This document shows positions 42,144 to 54,866 of a stretch of DNA of 64,000 nucleotides, piece after piece. Position numbers and translations under genes: made by a program. The notes beneath the pieces are model-generated. The model ran no database searches and was not told the origin of the DNA. It was given only the letters and a program-made list of their open reading frames with translations. Source of the stretch: Magnetospirillum gryphiswaldense MSR-1 v2 (lineage in GTDB: Bacteria; Pseudomonadota; Alphaproteobacteria; Rhodospirillales; Magnetospirillaceae); contig NC_023065.1 of assembly GCF_000513295.1 (NCBI RefSeq), positions 1,736,001 to 1,800,000 of the forward strand. The letters run 5' to 3'. How positions within the stretch are numbered: the first letter of the stretch is position 1; every line of letters begins with the position of its first letter.

Positions 42144-43535
42144 CTTGGCCGAGCCGATCATGTCCTCCGGCTTGACCCAAGCGTCGAATTGCTCGGCGCT
42201 GACATGGCCCAATGCCAGTGCCGCCTGACGGAGCGTGATGTCGTCGTGATGTGCCAGCTTGGCGATTTCGGCGGCGCGGTCATAGCCGATATGGGGCGCC
42301 AGTGCCGTCACCAGCATCAGCGAGCGATCCAGCAAAACGGCTATACGCTGTCGGTTGGGTTCGATACCGCGCCCGCAATGGGTCTCGAAACTACTCATGC
42401 CATCGGCCAGCAAGCGCACACTCTGCAGCAGGTTATGGGCGATCAGCGGTTTGGTGACGTTCAATTCGAAATTGCCCGCGGCACCGCCCATGGTGATGGC
42501 GACGTCGTTGGCCATGACTTGGCAACAGAGCATGGTCAAGGCTTCGCACTGGGTCGGGTTGACCTTGCCCGGCATGATCGAGCTGCCGGGCTCGTTCTCG
42601 GGGATCGAAATTTCCCCCAGCCCCGAGCGTGGACCCGAGGCCAGCCAACGGATGTCGTTGGCGATCTTGGTCAGGGCGACCGCCAGTGTCTTGAGCGCGC
42701 CATGGGTGGCGACCAAGCCGTCATGGGCGGCCAGCGCGGCGAATTTGTTGGCGGCGGCGGTAAAGGGGAGCCCGCTGCTTCGGGCCAACCCCGCCGCCAC
42801 CCGGTCGCCGAATTGGGGATGGGTGTTGAGGCCGGTGCCGATTGCGGTGCCGCCGATGGCGAGCGGATAGAGACAGGACAGCAACGAAGTGATGACCGTC
42901 TCGGCAAGCTCCAACTGGGCGACGTAGCCGGAAAATTCCTGGCCCAGGGTCAGCGGTGTGGCGTCCTGCAAATGGGTGCGGCCAATCTTGACGATATCGG
43001 CGAAGGCGGTGGATTTTGCCGCCAAGGTCTGGCGCAGCCGGGCCAGCGCCGGCAGCAGCCTGCAAACGATGCCGAGTGCGGCGGCCAGATGCATGGCGGT
43101 GGGGAAGACGTCGTTGGACGACTGTCCCAGATTGACCTCGTCATTGGGGTGGACGAGGCGGTTTCGCCCCCGTTCACCGCCAAGCAGTTCCGAGGCCCGG
43201 TTGGCCAGCACCTCGTTCATGTTCATGTTGGTTTGCGTGCCGGAGCCGGTCTGCCAGACCGACAGGGGGAACTCGTCGGCGTGCCGCCCGGAAAGCACCT
43301 CTTGGGCGGCGGCGGCGATAGCTTCCGCCTTGTCCCCGGGCAACAGGCCAAGGTCGCGGTTGACGCGGGCACAGGCGGATTTCACCGAGGCCAGGGCCAG
43401 GATGATCTCAGCCGGCATGCGCTCGGTCGAAATGGCGAAGTGTTCAAGCGAGCGCTGGGTCTGGGCGCCCCACAGCCGGTCGGCGGGAACCTCGATGGTG
43501 CCGAAAGAATCGTGTTCCGTCCGTGTCGCCCTCAT
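42132..43535 (-). CDS. fumC: class II fumarate hydratase
   Basis: A 467-residue enzyme of the aspartase/fumarase superfamily: [28 protein letters not shown], and the signature [15 protein letters not shown] (about 318). It converts fumarate to malate in the TCA cycle with no iron-sulfur cluster. The start overlaps the acnA stop by 4 bases, so both TCA enzymes are translated from one transcript. The full-length match to the family makes the call firm. Confidence 0.93.
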   Translation of the reverse strand: MRATRTEHDSFGTIEVPADRLWGAQTQRSLEHFAISTERMPAEIILALASVKSACARVNRDLGLLPGDKAEAIAAAAQEVLSGRHADEFPLSVWQTGSGTQTNMNMNEVLANRASELLGGERGRNRLVHPNDEVNLGQSSNDVFPTAMHLAAALGIVCRLLPALARLRQTLAAKSTAFADIVKIGRTHLQDATPLTLGQEFSGYVAQLELAETVITSLLSCLYPLAIGGTAIGTGLNTHPQFGDRVAAGLARSSGLPFTAAANKFAALAAHDGLVATHGALKTLAVALTKIANDIRWLASGPRSGLGEISIPENEPGSSIMPGKVNPTQCEALTMLCCQVMANDVAITMGGAAGNFELNVTKPLIAHNLLQSVRLLADGMSSFETHCGRGIEPNRQRIAVLLDRSLMLVTALAPHIGYDRAAEIAKLAHHDDITLRQAALALGHVSAEQFDAWVKPEDMIGSAKLEP

Positions 43536-46234
43536 GGCTCGTTCGGTCTCCCCGCCATGTCGCGCAGAACCGCATGCAGGATACCGCCATGGCGGTAATA
43601 GTCGAGCTCATCCATGGTATCGATGCGGCACAGCAGCGCAACCGTCAGGCAAGACCCGTCGTTGCGGGTGATCTTGACCGGGATTTGCTGCCGTGGCACC
43701 AGCCCGCCGGACAGACCCGCAATGTCGAAGGTCTCGGCTCCGTTCAGTTCCAGGGTCTTGCGGGTGATGCCCTCGGGGAATTGCAGAGGCAGGATGCCCA
43801 TGCCGACCAGATTGGAACGGTGGATGCGTTCGAAGCTTTCAGCGATCACCACCTTGACCCCCAGCAACTTGGTGCCCTTGGCCGCCCAGTCGCGGGACGA
43901 GCCGGTGCCGTATTCCTTGCCCGCCACCACCACCAGGGGCACGCCCGCGGCCTGATAAGCCATGGCGGCATCAAAGATGGACATCAGCTCGCCCGAGGGC
44001 TGAAGCCGGGTCATCCCGCCCTCGGTGCCCGACGCCATCTCGTTCTTTAGGCGCACATTGGCGAAGGTGCCCCGGGTCATGACGTCGTCGTTGCCGCGCC
44101 GCGAGCCATAGGAGTTGAAGTCGGCCTGAGCGATGCCGCGCCCCAGCAGGAAAACGCCGGCCGGGCTGGTCTTCTTGATGTTGCCGGCCGGGCTGATGTG
44201 GTCGGTGGTAATGGAATCGCCCAGCACCGCCAGCAGACGGGCGCCGGTGATATTGGCGAGATCTTCGGGCGGGGCCGCCGCCATGCCGACGAAATAGGGC
44301 GGGTTCTTGATATAGGTGGAGGCGCTGTCCCAGGCATAGGTCTGCCCCAGCGGGAACGTCACCGCCTGCCATTGCGGCCCGCCGTCGAAGACATGGGCGT
44401 AGCGCCGCCGGAACATGTCGCGGGTCAGGAAGGTGGCGACCGCCGCCTTGATTTCGGCGGCGCTGGGCCAGATATCCTTAAGGGTGATGGCGGTGCCGTC
44501 CGTGCCGGTTCCCAAAGGTTCGGTGGCCAGATCCAGATTCATGGTCCCGGCCAGGGCATAGGCGACCACCAGCGGCGGGCTGGCCAGATAGTTGGCCTTG
44601 ACCTGCGGGCTGATGCGGCCCTCGAAATTGCGGTTGCCCGACAGTACCGCCGCGACCACCAGATCGTTGTCGTCGATGGCCCGGCTGACCGGCTCGTCCA
44701 GCGGTCCGGAATTGCCGATGCAGGTGGTGCAGCCGAACCCGGCCACGGTGAAGCCCAGGGCATCCAACGACGCCTGGAGTCCGGCGGCCTTGAGATAGTC
44801 CTCCACCACCTGGGAGCCGGGGGCCAGCGAGGTCTTGACCCATGGCTTGCGGGTCAGCCCCTTCTCCACCGCCTTTTGCGCCAGCAGCCCGGCGGCGATC
44901 ATGACACTGGGGTTGGAGGTGTTGGTGCACGATGTGATGGCGGCGATCACCACATCGCCATGACCGATATCCCCCCGTCCGTCGGACAGCCTGACCTTGG
45001 CGGCAAGGTCGGCTCCGGCTTTCAGCCCCGGCAATGCCTCGGCGAAACCTTGCCGCGCCGCCCCCAGGGCGACCCGGTCCTGCGGTCGTTTGGGACCGGC
45101 CAACGAGGGCTCGACCGATCCCAGGTCCAGTTCCACAATGGCGGTGAATACCGGATCGGGAGTGGAGCCGTCGCGCCACAGACCCTGCGCCTTGGCATAG
45201 GCCTCGACCAGCTTGACCTGAGCCTCATCTCGACCGGTGAAGGTGAGATAGCCGATGGTCTCTGCATCGATGGGAAAGAAACCGCAGGTGGCGCCGTATT
45301 CCGGCGCCATGTTGGCGATGGTCAACCGGTCGGCCAGGGCCAGCGCGTCGATTCCCGGGCCGAAAAATTCCACGAACTTGCCCACCACTCCCGCCTCGCG
45401 CAGGATCTGGGTCACCGTCAACACCACGTCGGTGGCGGTGATGCCTTCCCGGGTGGAGCCGGTCAGCCGCACCCCCACCACCTCGGGGATCAGCATGGAA
45501 ATGGGCTGACCCAGCATGGCCGCCTCGGCCTCGATGCCGCCGACGCCCCACCCCAGCACCGCCAACCCGTTGACCATGGTGGTGTGGGAATCAGTGCCGA
45601 CCAGAGTATCGGGATAGGCCAGTTCAGTATCACCGTCCCGGCTTGTCCACACCACCTGGGCCAGATACTCGCAATTGACCTGATGGCAGATGCCGGTGCC
45701 CGGCGGCACCACCCGGAAATTATTGAAGGCGTGCTGGCCCCAGCGCAGGAAGGCGTAGCGCTCGCCGTTGCGCAGAAACTCCAGCCCCATGTTCTGACCC
45801 AGGGCGGTCTGAGTGCCGTAGAAATCCACCATCACCGAATGATCGATGACCAGATCCACCGGAATCAGCGGATTGATGCTGGACGGATCACCACCGCGCG
45901 CCACAACAGCATCGCGCATGGCCGCCAGATCAACCACCGCCGGAACACCGGTGAAATCCTGCATCAACACGCGGGCCGGACGGTAGGCGATCTCCCGCTC
46001 GGCCTTGCCCTGATCCCCAAGCCAGGCGGCGACCGCCTTGATGTCATTGACGGTGACGGAGCGTCCATCCTCCCAGCGCAGCAGGTTCTCCAGCAGCACC
46101 TTCAGGGAGAAGGGAAGGCGCGACAGCGGCCCCAGGCTGCCTTCAGCGGCAGCGAGACTGAAATAGTCGTAGCGCCGTCCGTCGACATCAAGGGTCCGAC
46201 GGGTTTCAAGCGTGTCACAACCGGTGATGGGCAC
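43532..46234 (-). CDS. acnA: aconitate hydratase
   Basis: A 900-residue AcnA-type aconitase. The cluster cysteines are seen in TSCTNTSNP (about 437) and [14 protein letters not shown] (about 503); a swivel domain (about 690-880) ends the protein with [10 protein letters not shown]. It isomerises citrate to isocitrate. acnA precedes fumC with a 4-base overlap. The length and domain order match typical AcnA (about 890-900). A 265-base gap without a gene separates it from the next gene upstream. Confidence 0.94.
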   Translation of the reverse strand: MPITGCDTLETRRTLDVDGRRYDYFSLAAAEGSLGPLSRLPFSLKVLLENLLRWEDGRSVTVNDIKAVAAWLGDQGKAEREIAYRPARVLMQDFTGVPAVVDLAAMRDAVVARGGDPSSINPLIPVDLVIDHSVMVDFYGTQTALGQNMGLEFLRNGERYAFLRWGQHAFNNFRVVPPGTGICHQVNCEYLAQVVWTSRDGDTELAYPDTLVGTDSHTTMVNGLAVLGWGVGGIEAEAAMLGQPISMLIPEVVGVRLTGSTREGITATDVVLTVTQILREAGVVGKFVEFFGPGIDALALADRLTIANMAPEYGATCGFFPIDAETIGYLTFTGRDEAQVKLVEAYAKAQGLWRDGSTPDPVFTAIVELDLGSVEPSLAGPKRPQDRVALGAARQGFAEALPGLKAGADLAAKVRLSDGRGDIGHGDVVIAAITSCTNTSNPSVMIAAGLLAQKAVEKGLTRKPWVKTSLAPGSQVVEDYLKAAGLQASLDALGFTVAGFGCTTCIGNSGPLDEPVSRAIDDNDLVVAAVLSGNRNFEGRISPQVKANYLASPPLVVAYALAGTMNLDLATEPLGTGTDGTAITLKDIWPSAAEIKAAVATFLTRDMFRRRYAHVFDGGPQWQAVTFPLGQTYAWDSASTYIKNPPYFVGMAAAPPEDLANITGARLLAVLGDSITTDHISPAGNIKKTSPAGVFLLGRGIAQADFNSYGSRRGNDDVMTRGTFANVRLKNEMASGTEGGMTRLQPSGELMSIFDAAMAYQAAGVPLVVVAGKEYGTGSSRDWAAKGTKLLGVKVVIAESFERIHRSNLVGMGILPLQFPEGITRKTLELNGAETFDIAGLSGGLVPRQQIPVKITRNDGSCLTVALLCRIDTMDELDYYRHGGILHAVLRDMAGRPNEP

Positions 46235-46499
46235 TGGTCATGTCCTCCATGCTCCTGTCGGGATATCCGACAGCCATTACTTACATGGGGACTGCCAAGG
46301 GAATTGACAGTGTGGGGGGCTTCAAAGTGGAACGACTGGAAGGCGGCATCGAAGTCGGGCGGCATTCCGCCTTGGGATATAAAAGCCCATGCCGCTTCGA
46401 AGCCGAAGCCGCATAAACCGTGAAACACTCTCCACTCTTCCCGGGCAAGTCCATCAGCCTGCTTTATGGTCTGATCAGCATGGCGGCCCCGGGCTGACC

Positions 46500-46994
46500 T
46501 CACCCCTTCTTGGTGACTTCCGGCCCCCATTCCTCGATCAGGCGCTTTTGCGCCGATTTCAAAGCGGAGACGCGGCGGTCGGTGGTGAAGGCCAGCCAGC
46601 TTTTGACGATGGGCGGGGTGGCCATGTACAGCACCCAACCGATGGCCGAGGCACCATAGGCCCATAACAGGACACTGGCATCCGACAGCATGTTGAAGGC
46701 CTCGTCCAGAGTGTGGACGCCAAACCACAGATCGAACAGATAAGGGATGATGCCGGCGAAGTTCAGCCCGCCCACGCACAGCCAAGCGTATTTGTGCTTA
46801 CCCTTTTCCCCGGCCCAGGCACCCAAAGTGGGCAAGCCGCAGAAGAACAGCACGGTCACCGTGGGCAGCGAAAACGGAATCAGCGCCGCCAAAATCATCA
46901 AGACGACGATCTTGTTGGCACCGCCGCCGCCACCGCCCTTCTTGGCTTTGGCCGCTGCCTGTGCCTGTTTTACCGCCGATGCCTTTTTCGCCAT
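46500..46994 (-). CDS. small membrane protein next to the pseudokinase
   Basis: A 164-residue protein with a basic, Gly-rich N-terminus (MAKKASAVKQAQAAAKAKKG) and about three hydrophobic helices (VVLMILAALIPFSLPTVTVL; FAGIIPYLFDLWFG; VLLWAYGASAIGWVL). No family recognised. It lies 6 bases downstream of the kinase-like gene and is surely in the same operon; both are membrane proteins and may form a complex. Confidence 0.65.
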   Translation of the reverse strand: MAKKASAVKQAQAAAKAKKGGGGGGANKIVVLMILAALIPFSLPTVTVLFFCGLPTLGAWAGEKGKHKYAWLCVGGLNFAGIIPYLFDLWFGVHTLDEAFNMLSDASVLLWAYGASAIGWVLYMATPPIVKSWLAFTTDRRVSALKSAQKRLIEEWGPEVTKKG

Positions 46995-47000
46995 GGCCGC

Positions 47001-49088
47001 CTACCAGACCCTGAGGATGACGACGATGGTGGTAGTGATCATGGCGATCAGGATGCCGATCACCGCCGCTGCCTGACGCCCGGCCCGGTCGCCTTCGTCG
47101 TGGCGCTCATCGATATCTGTCTGCACCCGTTTGATCTCGTCCTCGGCCGCCTGATACTGGGCCTGGGCCCAGGCGAATTCGTTGTGGTCCTTTTCCCGGG
47201 CTTCCTGATTTTCCAACAGGTTGTAGATTTCGACGACGGAGCCGCGACGGATGATCTTGGGCAGTTCCTTTTCCAATTCCTTGCGCCTGTCGCGGGAATG
47301 GAAGGCGCCGACCACCGGCCCGGCCAGGGCGCCGCACCATGCCGCCAGACCGGGCAGGGATTCCGGCCCCAGCCGGTACTGAAACACCGCATACATGTTG
47401 AGCAAGGCCACCAACGACTTGGACGGCTCGGGATCGTTGAGGCCGGTCAGATTGCGGTCGATATCGCTGCGCGCCCGTGCCCCCATGAAAGCGGCGATAT
47501 GACGATCCACCGGCGGCTGCTTGGAATCGCTGCGCTTGGCGGCGGCGGCGTTGAGGGCGGGCAGCAATTCCTTCAACTCGACCACGTAATCCTCGCCCAA
47601 GAGCGGGCTTTGGCAGGGCAGCGCGTCGTTGAGTTCATAAAGACAGCGTTCCAGACCGAACCCCATGCCGGTCTGCGATAGATAATTCTTCAACTCGCGG
47701 AAATTGCCTTCCATCAGCGAATTGTCGGGCAGATAGGAATGCCGGGCCTCGAACCACAGGCGCGGCACTTCGCGCAGGATGATTTCCACCAGCAACCGGG
47801 TGTCGCCCTTTTGTGCCATCACCGCCGCCAGGGCCGAGCCGAAGCCGTCGGGCATGGCGTTGAAGCCCTTGTAGCGGATCGGCGCGGTGGGGTCCAAGAT
47901 GTTCAACACCTTGCACAGCATCAGATCCGAGGCCGAGCGCTTGTCGCCCGACCCGGTAAGCGCCATGCGCACCACATCGGACACCACCTGGGCGCGGTCC
48001 TTGTCCTCGACGGCACGGCGCAGCCATAATTCCAGCTTGCCTTCCAAGATCGGCGGAATGGCCGCTTCCCAGTTCTTGGCCATGGCCTGGGACAGTTCAC
48101 GGCAGTTGAAATATTCCTTGCCGTTGAAGGGAAAGCCACGCGCCGCGCGCTTTTCCACCCGCTGCTGCAATGGCGACAGACGGCGACCCGACAGCCACAA
48201 ATCCAGCGCCTCGATATTCCAGCGCTGGTCAGGGTCGTCGCACAGAAGACCACGCAGCAATTCCACCAAGGCCAACGGCAACCGCTCGTCACCGACCAAG
48301 GTGGCGTAGGAGCCTTGCTGGATTTTCATCTTCAGCAAGGTGTCCTCGTCCATGTGGGCGACTGGATTGCGGCCCAGATAGACGAAGATGATGGTGACGC
48401 CCAGGGCATAAAGATCGTCGGAATAGGTGCCCGAACCGCGTGCCACCGGATTGGCCATGCCGGCCTCGACGCTTTCAAACACCAAGGGCTGGTCGAAGGC
48501 CGGCGGCGTCGACACGCAATCGCCCAGGGCCAGACGCTCGCCGGCGTCGTCCATGTAGAACAGATTGGTGGCGCGGATGGCGCGGTGGGTGATGCCGCGG
48601 TTGGTCAGTTCTTTGATCGCCGCCATCAACGGCTCGATCACCTTGCGCCCGATATCGTATTCGTCGATACGGCGGAATTCCTGGCGCAGGCTGGTCATCA
48701 TCCGCTTGCCGATGGGACGTTCGTAGACCACGGTCATGCACTGGCGGCCCAAGGGCGGCCAGTTCATTGCCCCCCATTCCACCAACTGCACCAGACCGGG
48801 GGCCTGTAACCCCTTCAGCGCCCGCATGACATTGACGCGGGGCGGCAGTTCCGGCCGGCAGATCAGGGCATAAAGCTGACGATTGGCATCGCGCTTGTCC
48901 TCGGCGACGAAGGCCTCGGCATTAGGCGTCGACAGTTCGGGAATGGGCTGGTTGGAACGGATGGTATAACGTTCGCGCAGCACGCCGGGCGGCCCGGCGA
49001 CTGCCACGCTTTCCTGTACACCCTCATTCGCCTCGGCGGCTTCCGCCATTCTCGCGTCCGTCCCTGTCAGCTTTGCTGCCCGCGCCAC
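47001..49088 (-). CDS. tail-anchored protein-kinase-like protein, probably a pseudokinase
   Basis: A 695-residue protein with a Ser/Thr-kinase-like domain at about 45-310 and a single C-terminal membrane helix (VIGILIAMITTTIVVILRVW). Key kinase residues are changed: the ATP-binding Lys motif reads YALICRP, HRD reads HRAIRATN, and the DFG region reads GDCVS, leaving no catalytic base. It therefore probably binds partners rather than phosphorylates. The long middle region (310-640) is helical and unassigned. Its operon partner is the membrane protein downstream. Confidence 0.78.
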   Translation of the reverse strand: MARAAKLTGTDARMAEAAEANEGVQESVAVAGPPGVLRERYTIRSNQPIPELSTPNAEAFVAEDKRDANRQLYALICRPELPPRVNVMRALKGLQAPGLVQLVEWGAMNWPPLGRQCMTVVYERPIGKRMMTSLRQEFRRIDEYDIGRKVIEPLMAAIKELTNRGITHRAIRATNLFYMDDAGERLALGDCVSTPPAFDQPLVFESVEAGMANPVARGSGTYSDDLYALGVTIIFVYLGRNPVAHMDEDTLLKMKIQQGSYATLVGDERLPLALVELLRGLLCDDPDQRWNIEALDLWLSGRRLSPLQQRVEKRAARGFPFNGKEYFNCRELSQAMAKNWEAAIPPILEGKLELWLRRAVEDKDRAQVVSDVVRMALTGSGDKRSASDLMLCKVLNILDPTAPIRYKGFNAMPDGFGSALAAVMAQKGDTRLLVEIILREVPRLWFEARHSYLPDNSLMEGNFRELKNYLSQTGMGFGLERCLYELNDALPCQSPLLGEDYVVELKELLPALNAAAAKRSDSKQPPVDRHIAAFMGARARSDIDRNLTGLNDPEPSKSLVALLNMYAVFQYRLGPESLPGLAAWCGALAGPVVGAFHSRDRRKELEKELPKIIRRGSVVEIYNLLENQEAREKDHNEFAWAQAQYQAAEDEIKRVQTDIDERHDEGDRAGRQAAAVIGILIAMITTTIVVILRVW

Positions 49089-49134
49089 CGACCTTTGTAA
49101 GGGTCTCGGGGCGCGGGCTCAAGCGTCATCACGG

Positions 49135-50436
<1,302 letters not shown>

Positions 50437-51567
50437 CTATTCCACAGACTTTATGCCATCGGCCAGCAAGACGTGGCCGCATCCCAAACGCTTTGCCTCG
50501 GCGGCATTATCAGCCACCGGCGCCAATCCCGCCACCGTAATCCAGCCTTGGGCGCGCAGTGCCTGGGCCAGCGCGCGCGGGGCGCCGGCGGGCACGAAGG
50601 TGCGCTTGGCCGTCACCGGGCCGGGCAAGGCCGCCAGCACGGTATCGAGGAACAAGGTGGCGCCGGTGGCCGGCTCATTGCCGCCGGCCAGATAGCGCCC
50701 ACCGCGCCCCAATTCGCCGGAAATGTTCTGGGCGAACAAGGTGAAGGAAATGCCGGTATGGTATTCAAAACCGCGATTTTCCACCGGGTCGATGGTCAGG
50801 GTCACGTCCGGCGCCGCGTGTTCGATCAACGCCACCACCTTGGCCAGACGGTCACGCTCCGCCGCCGCCTGGGCCGGCAGATCCAGACCGTTCAGAATAT
50901 CAAGCGCCCGCTCCGCCGGGCCGGCGGCCTTCAGCAAGGCCGACAGCAACGGCGCCGCCACACCGCCCAAAGCCAGCACGGCGGCGGCGTCCTTGTGGTC
51001 GAGCGAGCTGCGCAAGGATTCGTCGGCAACGTCGAGCCCGGCCAGAATGGCGGGCACCAGGGTGGGCAGCGACAGGTCGACAGAGACACCGGGGACGCCC
51101 AGGGCGACCAGGGCCTCGGCGGCCAGGATGGCCACTTCGGCGTCGGCCTCGGGGCAATCGGCACCGATCAGTTCGATACCGGCCTGACCGAACTGACGCT
51201 CAGGCCGCAACTGGCTGCCCTTCACCCGCAGCACCTGACCGGCATAGGACAGACGCAGCGGACGCGGCATTCCGGCCAGACGGGTGCGGGCGATGCGAGC
51301 CACCTGCGGCGTCATGTCGGCGCGCAGCGCCATCATCCGTTGGGTCACCGGGTCCATGACACGGAAACATTGCTTGACCATGGCGGCACCGGCACCGTCC
51401 AGCAGCGTATCCTCGAACTCGATCAGCGGCGGCTTGACCCGGTCGTACCCTTGGGCGGCAAAATGGGCGGTGACGCGGCTGACCACGTCCGCCTCGTATT
51501 CGGCATCCAGGGGAAGAATGTCACGCAGGCCGTTGGGCAGCAGCGCGCTTTTGGCGAAGTCATTCAT
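50437..51567 (-). CDS. hisZ: ATP phosphoribosyltransferase regulatory subunit
   Basis: A 376-residue HisRS-like protein (LLPNGLRDILPLDAEYE; RADMTPQVARIARTR; GRGGRYLAGG) lacking the synthetase's anticodon domain. HisZ activates the short-form HisG in the first step of histidine synthesis. I chose ATG 51567, giving MNDFAKSALLPNG; a GTG frame from 51618 adds unlikely residues. It leads a hisZ-purA pair; hisG is not in this window. Confidence 0.88.
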   Translation of the reverse strand: MNDFAKSALLPNGLRDILPLDAEYEADVVSRVTAHFAAQGYDRVKPPLIEFEDTLLDGAGAAMVKQCFRVMDPVTQRMMALRADMTPQVARIARTRLAGMPRPLRLSYAGQVLRVKGSQLRPERQFGQAGIELIGADCPEADAEVAILAAEALVALGVPGVSVDLSLPTLVPAILAGLDVADESLRSSLDHKDAAAVLALGGVAAPLLSALLKAAGPAERALDILNGLDLPAQAAAERDRLAKVVALIEHAAPDVTLTIDPVENRGFEYHTGISFTLFAQNISGELGRGGRYLAGGNEPATGATLFLDTVLAALPGPVTAKRTFVPAGAPRALAQALRAQGWITVAGLAPVADNAAEAKRLGCGHVLLADGIKSVE

Positions 51568-51680
51568 GGAATTCGGCAAATCGCATGGTGGCGGAAACCC
51601 GTGACCGTTTCCAGCCACGGGGACTGCCCGGTTTATCGCGTTTGAACGATAGGGGCAAACGGAAAACCGTCAAGGCCCGG

Positions 51681-53069
51681 TTAGAACTTGCCGCGACGGC
51701 CCAGATCGTCCAGCGCCTGCATTACCCCTTGCGACGCCTGGGCGGCCAATTGCACGCATTCCAGGGCACCGTCGATGTCGCCGGCCTGATAAAGCCGCGC
51801 CGCCTCGATGCCATGCTGGTGCACCAGACGATGCGGGCCTTCCAAGGCGGTGAAGGCCGGGTGGTTGCGGATGGACGGGTCGTCGACCTTGGCGCACCAC
51901 TTGCCCAAACGACACTGGGTGTGGTCGGACAATTCCTCGGGGCGCAGGGTTTCACGGCCCACCAGCATGTCGGCCAACCGCTTGCGCCAGATCATATGAT
52001 CGGACTTGGCCACGTGGATGGTCAGGTCCTCGATTTCCAGGGTCGCCATGTCGGCCAGGGTGCGGGCGATGACCTTGGAGGCCTTGTCCATTTCCTCGGC
52101 CACCTGCCCGATGGTGGCGACGTTGCGGCCCGACATCTCGGCGATGATGCCGACGCCATGCGACACCTCTTCCGACGCCGCCTTCTGCTGGGTCAGGATC
52201 GAGGCGATGCCCTGCATGCGGGCCGTGACCCCGGCCACCTGGGCCGAAACCTGGCGCATGTTGTCGCCGCTGCTGCGAATCACCTGGCTGCCATCATCGA
52301 CGGCGCGGACACCATCTTCCATGGTGATGACGATTTCCGACATTTCCTGGCGCAGAGTTTCAATGCGCGAGCGGATGTCGATGGTCGCCTTGGCTGTCTG
52401 GTTGGCCAAATGCTTGACCTCGTTGGCGACGACGGCGAAACCCTTGCCGGCCTCGCCGGCGCGGGCCGCCTCGATGGTGGCATTCAGGGCCAACAGGTTG
52501 GTTTGCCGGGCGATAGCCTCGATCTGGTTGGCGATGTCGCCGATCTGGGCCGAGGCCTGGCCCAGGCTTTCCACCTTGGTGACGGCGGCGTTCACCGCAT
52601 TGGCGATGGATTGCATGCTGTCCACCGCCTGATCGGCGGCCCGCTGCCCGGCCAGGGCGGTGATTTCGGCGGCCTGGGCATCGGTGGCGGCGCCGTTGGA
52701 ATTCTCGGCGATCTGGCCGACGCTGGTCACCAATTGCTCGGCTGCCGCGGCGATGGTCTGGCTGCGGCGGTCGGCCTCGCTCACGGCGCGCATCATGCCG
52801 GCGGTTTCGGTTACCGCCTCGTTGATGGAAATGGACATTTCCACGTTGCGCTTCAACTCATTCAAGGCCCGTGCCTCGAGTTGGCAAGCCATTTCCTTGA
52901 TCTTCTTGCCGACACTGCACTGCCCCTCGGGCACCGAGTGGTAACGCCCGGCCAGGATCATATCCAGCATCTCGTCGATCAGCGCCAGCCGTTCCGCGGT
53001 CAACACCTCGTCCGGGCGGGTCTGGGTGACGACGGCTTGCTGTTGCGGCTTGTTGCGGGCAGAGAACAT
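51681..53069 (-). CDS. soluble methyl-accepting chemotaxis protein with CZB domain
   Basis: A 462-residue cytoplasmic chemoreceptor with no membrane helix. The signalling domain shows [26 protein letters not shown]'s core and [15 protein letters not shown] (about 230). The C-terminus is a CZB zinc-binding domain: [22 protein letters not shown] and HRLVHQHG, with the His/Cys ligands. CZB receptors sense zinc or oxidants such as hypochlorous acid. It contrasts with the broken receptor at 33122. The upstream gap to serA is AT-rich. Confidence 0.88.
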   Translation of the reverse strand: MFSARNKPQQQAVVTQTRPDEVLTAERLALIDEMLDMILAGRYHSVPEGQCSVGKKIKEMACQLEARALNELKRNVEMSISINEAVTETAGMMRAVSEADRRSQTIAAAAEQLVTSVGQIAENSNGAATDAQAAEITALAGQRAADQAVDSMQSIANAVNAAVTKVESLGQASAQIGDIANQIEAIARQTNLLALNATIEAARAGEAGKGFAVVANEVKHLANQTAKATIDIRSRIETLRQEMSEIVITMEDGVRAVDDGSQVIRSSGDNMRQVSAQVAGVTARMQGIASILTQQKAASEEVSHGVGIIAEMSGRNVATIGQVAEEMDKASKVIARTLADMATLEIEDLTIHVAKSDHMIWRKRLADMLVGRETLRPEELSDHTQCRLGKWCAKVDDPSIRNHPAFTALEGPHRLVHQHGIEAARLYQAGDIDGALECVQLAAQASQGVMQALDDLGRRGKF

Positions 53070-53206
53070 GGCTTTTCCTTCGGGATGGGCGCGCTCAATG
53101 ATCGATCAATATCAATACAAAAGTTCACAAATTGATAATTTACGCAAACTTTAGGATGAGGCCTATACTCCTTAGGACGTAATTTAAGCAAGCACTATCC
53201 GCCACG

Positions 53207-53239
53207 AAAAAAGCCCTTCCCGTTGCCGGGAAGGGCTTT
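53207..53239 (-). terminator. rho-independent terminator of serC-serA
   Basis: A perfect 13-bp stem (AAAGCCCTTCCCG) with a 4-base loop, followed on the minus strand by a T-run, lies 21 bases after the serA stop. Confidence 0.9.
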
Positions 53240-53260
53240 GCCTGCAAATGCGGGGGCGGA

Positions 53261-54838
53261 TCAGAAATTCAGGGCCTTGGCCTGAACCACATGGGGCAAC
53301 GCCTTCACCTCGTCCAGGATGGCATCGGTCAAGGGCTGATCCACCTGGGTCAGCAAGATGGCGTCGCCGCCAGCTTCCGACCGGCCCAGATGGAAAGTGG
53401 CGATATTGACCCCCCTGGCCCCCAGCAGACTGCCCAGGGCGCCGATGAAGCCGGGCTTGTCCTGGTTGGTGACATACAGCATGTGGCTGCCCAGTTCCGC
53501 CTCGATGGGAATACCCTTGATGGCGACCACGCGCGGCTTGTCGCCGCCGAACAGGGTGCCGGCCACTTCGCGGGTGCGTTGCTCGGTGGTGACGATGACC
53601 CGCAGCAAGGTGTTGTAATCGCCCTTGCGCTCACAGGTCACCTCGGACACCTCAATGCCGCGGGCCTTGGCCACCAGGGGGGCGTTGACCATGTTGACCG
53701 ACACCATCATCGGCCTGAGCAGGCTTTCCAGCACGATGGCGGTGAGCGGCTTGGTGTTGAGACCGGCCACGTGACCTTCGTATTCGATCCGGACCGCCTT
53801 GATGGCGTGCTCGGTCAATTGCCCGGCGAAGCTGCCCAACTGGCCGGCCAGCTTCATGTAGGGCTTGAGCTTGGGCGCGTCCTCGGCCGATACCGGCACC
53901 ATGTTGAGGGCGTTGGCGACGATGCCCGACAGCAGGAAGTCGGACATCTGCTCGGCCACCTGCAAGGCCTGGTTTTCCTGGGCCTCGGCGGTGGAGGCGC
54001 CCAGGTGCGGGGTACACACCACCTGCTCCAGCCCGAACAGGCAGTTTTCGGTGGCCGGTTCGGTCTGATAGACGTCAAGCGCCGCCCCCGCCACCTTGCC
54101 CGAGACGATGGCGGCGCGCAAATCGGCTTCGTTGATCAAGCCGCCGCGAGCGCAGTTGATGATGCGCACGCCATCCTTCATCAGGGCGATGGAATCGGTG
54201 CAGATCAGATTACGGGTGGCTTCGGTCAGGGGCGTGTGCAGGCTGATGAAATCGGCCCGGGCGAACAGGGTCGGCAGATCGACCTTTTCGATGCACATGT
54301 CCTTGGCCCGCTCTTCCGACAAGAAGGGGTCGAAGGCGACCACGCGCATGTTCAGGCCCAAGGCGCGGTCGGCGACGACGGCACCGATATTGCCGCTGCC
54401 GATGATGCCCAGGGTCTTGCCGGTCAGCTCGACCCCCATGAAGCGGGATTTCTCCCACTTGCCCAGATGGGTCGAGGCATTGGCGGCGGGGATTTGCCGG
54501 GCCAGGGAAAACATCAGGGCGATGGCGTGTTCGGCGGTGGTCACCGAATTGCCGAACGGCGTGTTCATCACCACCACCCCTTGGTCGGTGGCGGCGGCCA
54601 GATCGATGTTCTCGGTGCCGATACCGGCGCGACCGATCACCTTCAGGCGGGTGGCGGCGGCCAGCAAGTCGGCGCTGACCTTGGTGCCGGAACGCACCGC
54701 CAAACCGTCGTACCCGCCGATGATCGCCTTCAACTCGTCGGTGGACAGGCCGGGACGCACGTCCACTTCGATGCCGCGCAGGATGAAGGCCTGCTGGGCA
54801 GCCTGGCTGAACCTGTCGCTAATCAAAACCTTGGGCAT
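53261..54838 (-). CDS. serA: D-3-phosphoglycerate dehydrogenase
   Basis: A 525-residue long-form SerA: MPKVLISDRFSQAAQQAFIL, NAD-binding GIIGSGNIGAVVADRALG (about 148), catalytic RGGLINE and H in HLGASTAEAQEN (about 281), then an allosteric region and a C-terminal ACT domain (MLYVTNQDKPGFIGALGSLL). It performs the first step of serine synthesis. ATG 54838 is preceded by AAAGGGAAG; the longer frame runs into serC. It follows serC after 28 bases and ends in a strong terminator. Confidence 0.94.
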   Translation of the reverse strand: MPKVLISDRFSQAAQQAFILRGIEVDVRPGLSTDELKAIIGGYDGLAVRSGTKVSADLLAAATRLKVIGRAGIGTENIDLAAATDQGVVVMNTPFGNSVTTAEHAIALMFSLARQIPAANASTHLGKWEKSRFMGVELTGKTLGIIGSGNIGAVVADRALGLNMRVVAFDPFLSEERAKDMCIEKVDLPTLFARADFISLHTPLTEATRNLICTDSIALMKDGVRIINCARGGLINEADLRAAIVSGKVAGAALDVYQTEPATENCLFGLEQVVCTPHLGASTAEAQENQALQVAEQMSDFLLSGIVANALNMVPVSAEDAPKLKPYMKLAGQLGSFAGQLTEHAIKAVRIEYEGHVAGLNTKPLTAIVLESLLRPMMVSVNMVNAPLVAKARGIEVSEVTCERKGDYNTLLRVIVTTEQRTREVAGTLFGGDKPRVVAIKGIPIEAELGSHMLYVTNQDKPGFIGALGSLLGARGVNIATFHLGRSEAGGDAILLTQVDQPLTDAILDEVKALPHVVQAKALNF

Positions 54839-54866
54839 GACGGCACTTCCCTTTGAACGAACGGCT

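Noticed and set aside
44198-46423. 741-codon plus-strand frame opposite acnA
   Set aside because: acnA with its cluster motifs explains the region; the opposite translation has no recognisable domain.
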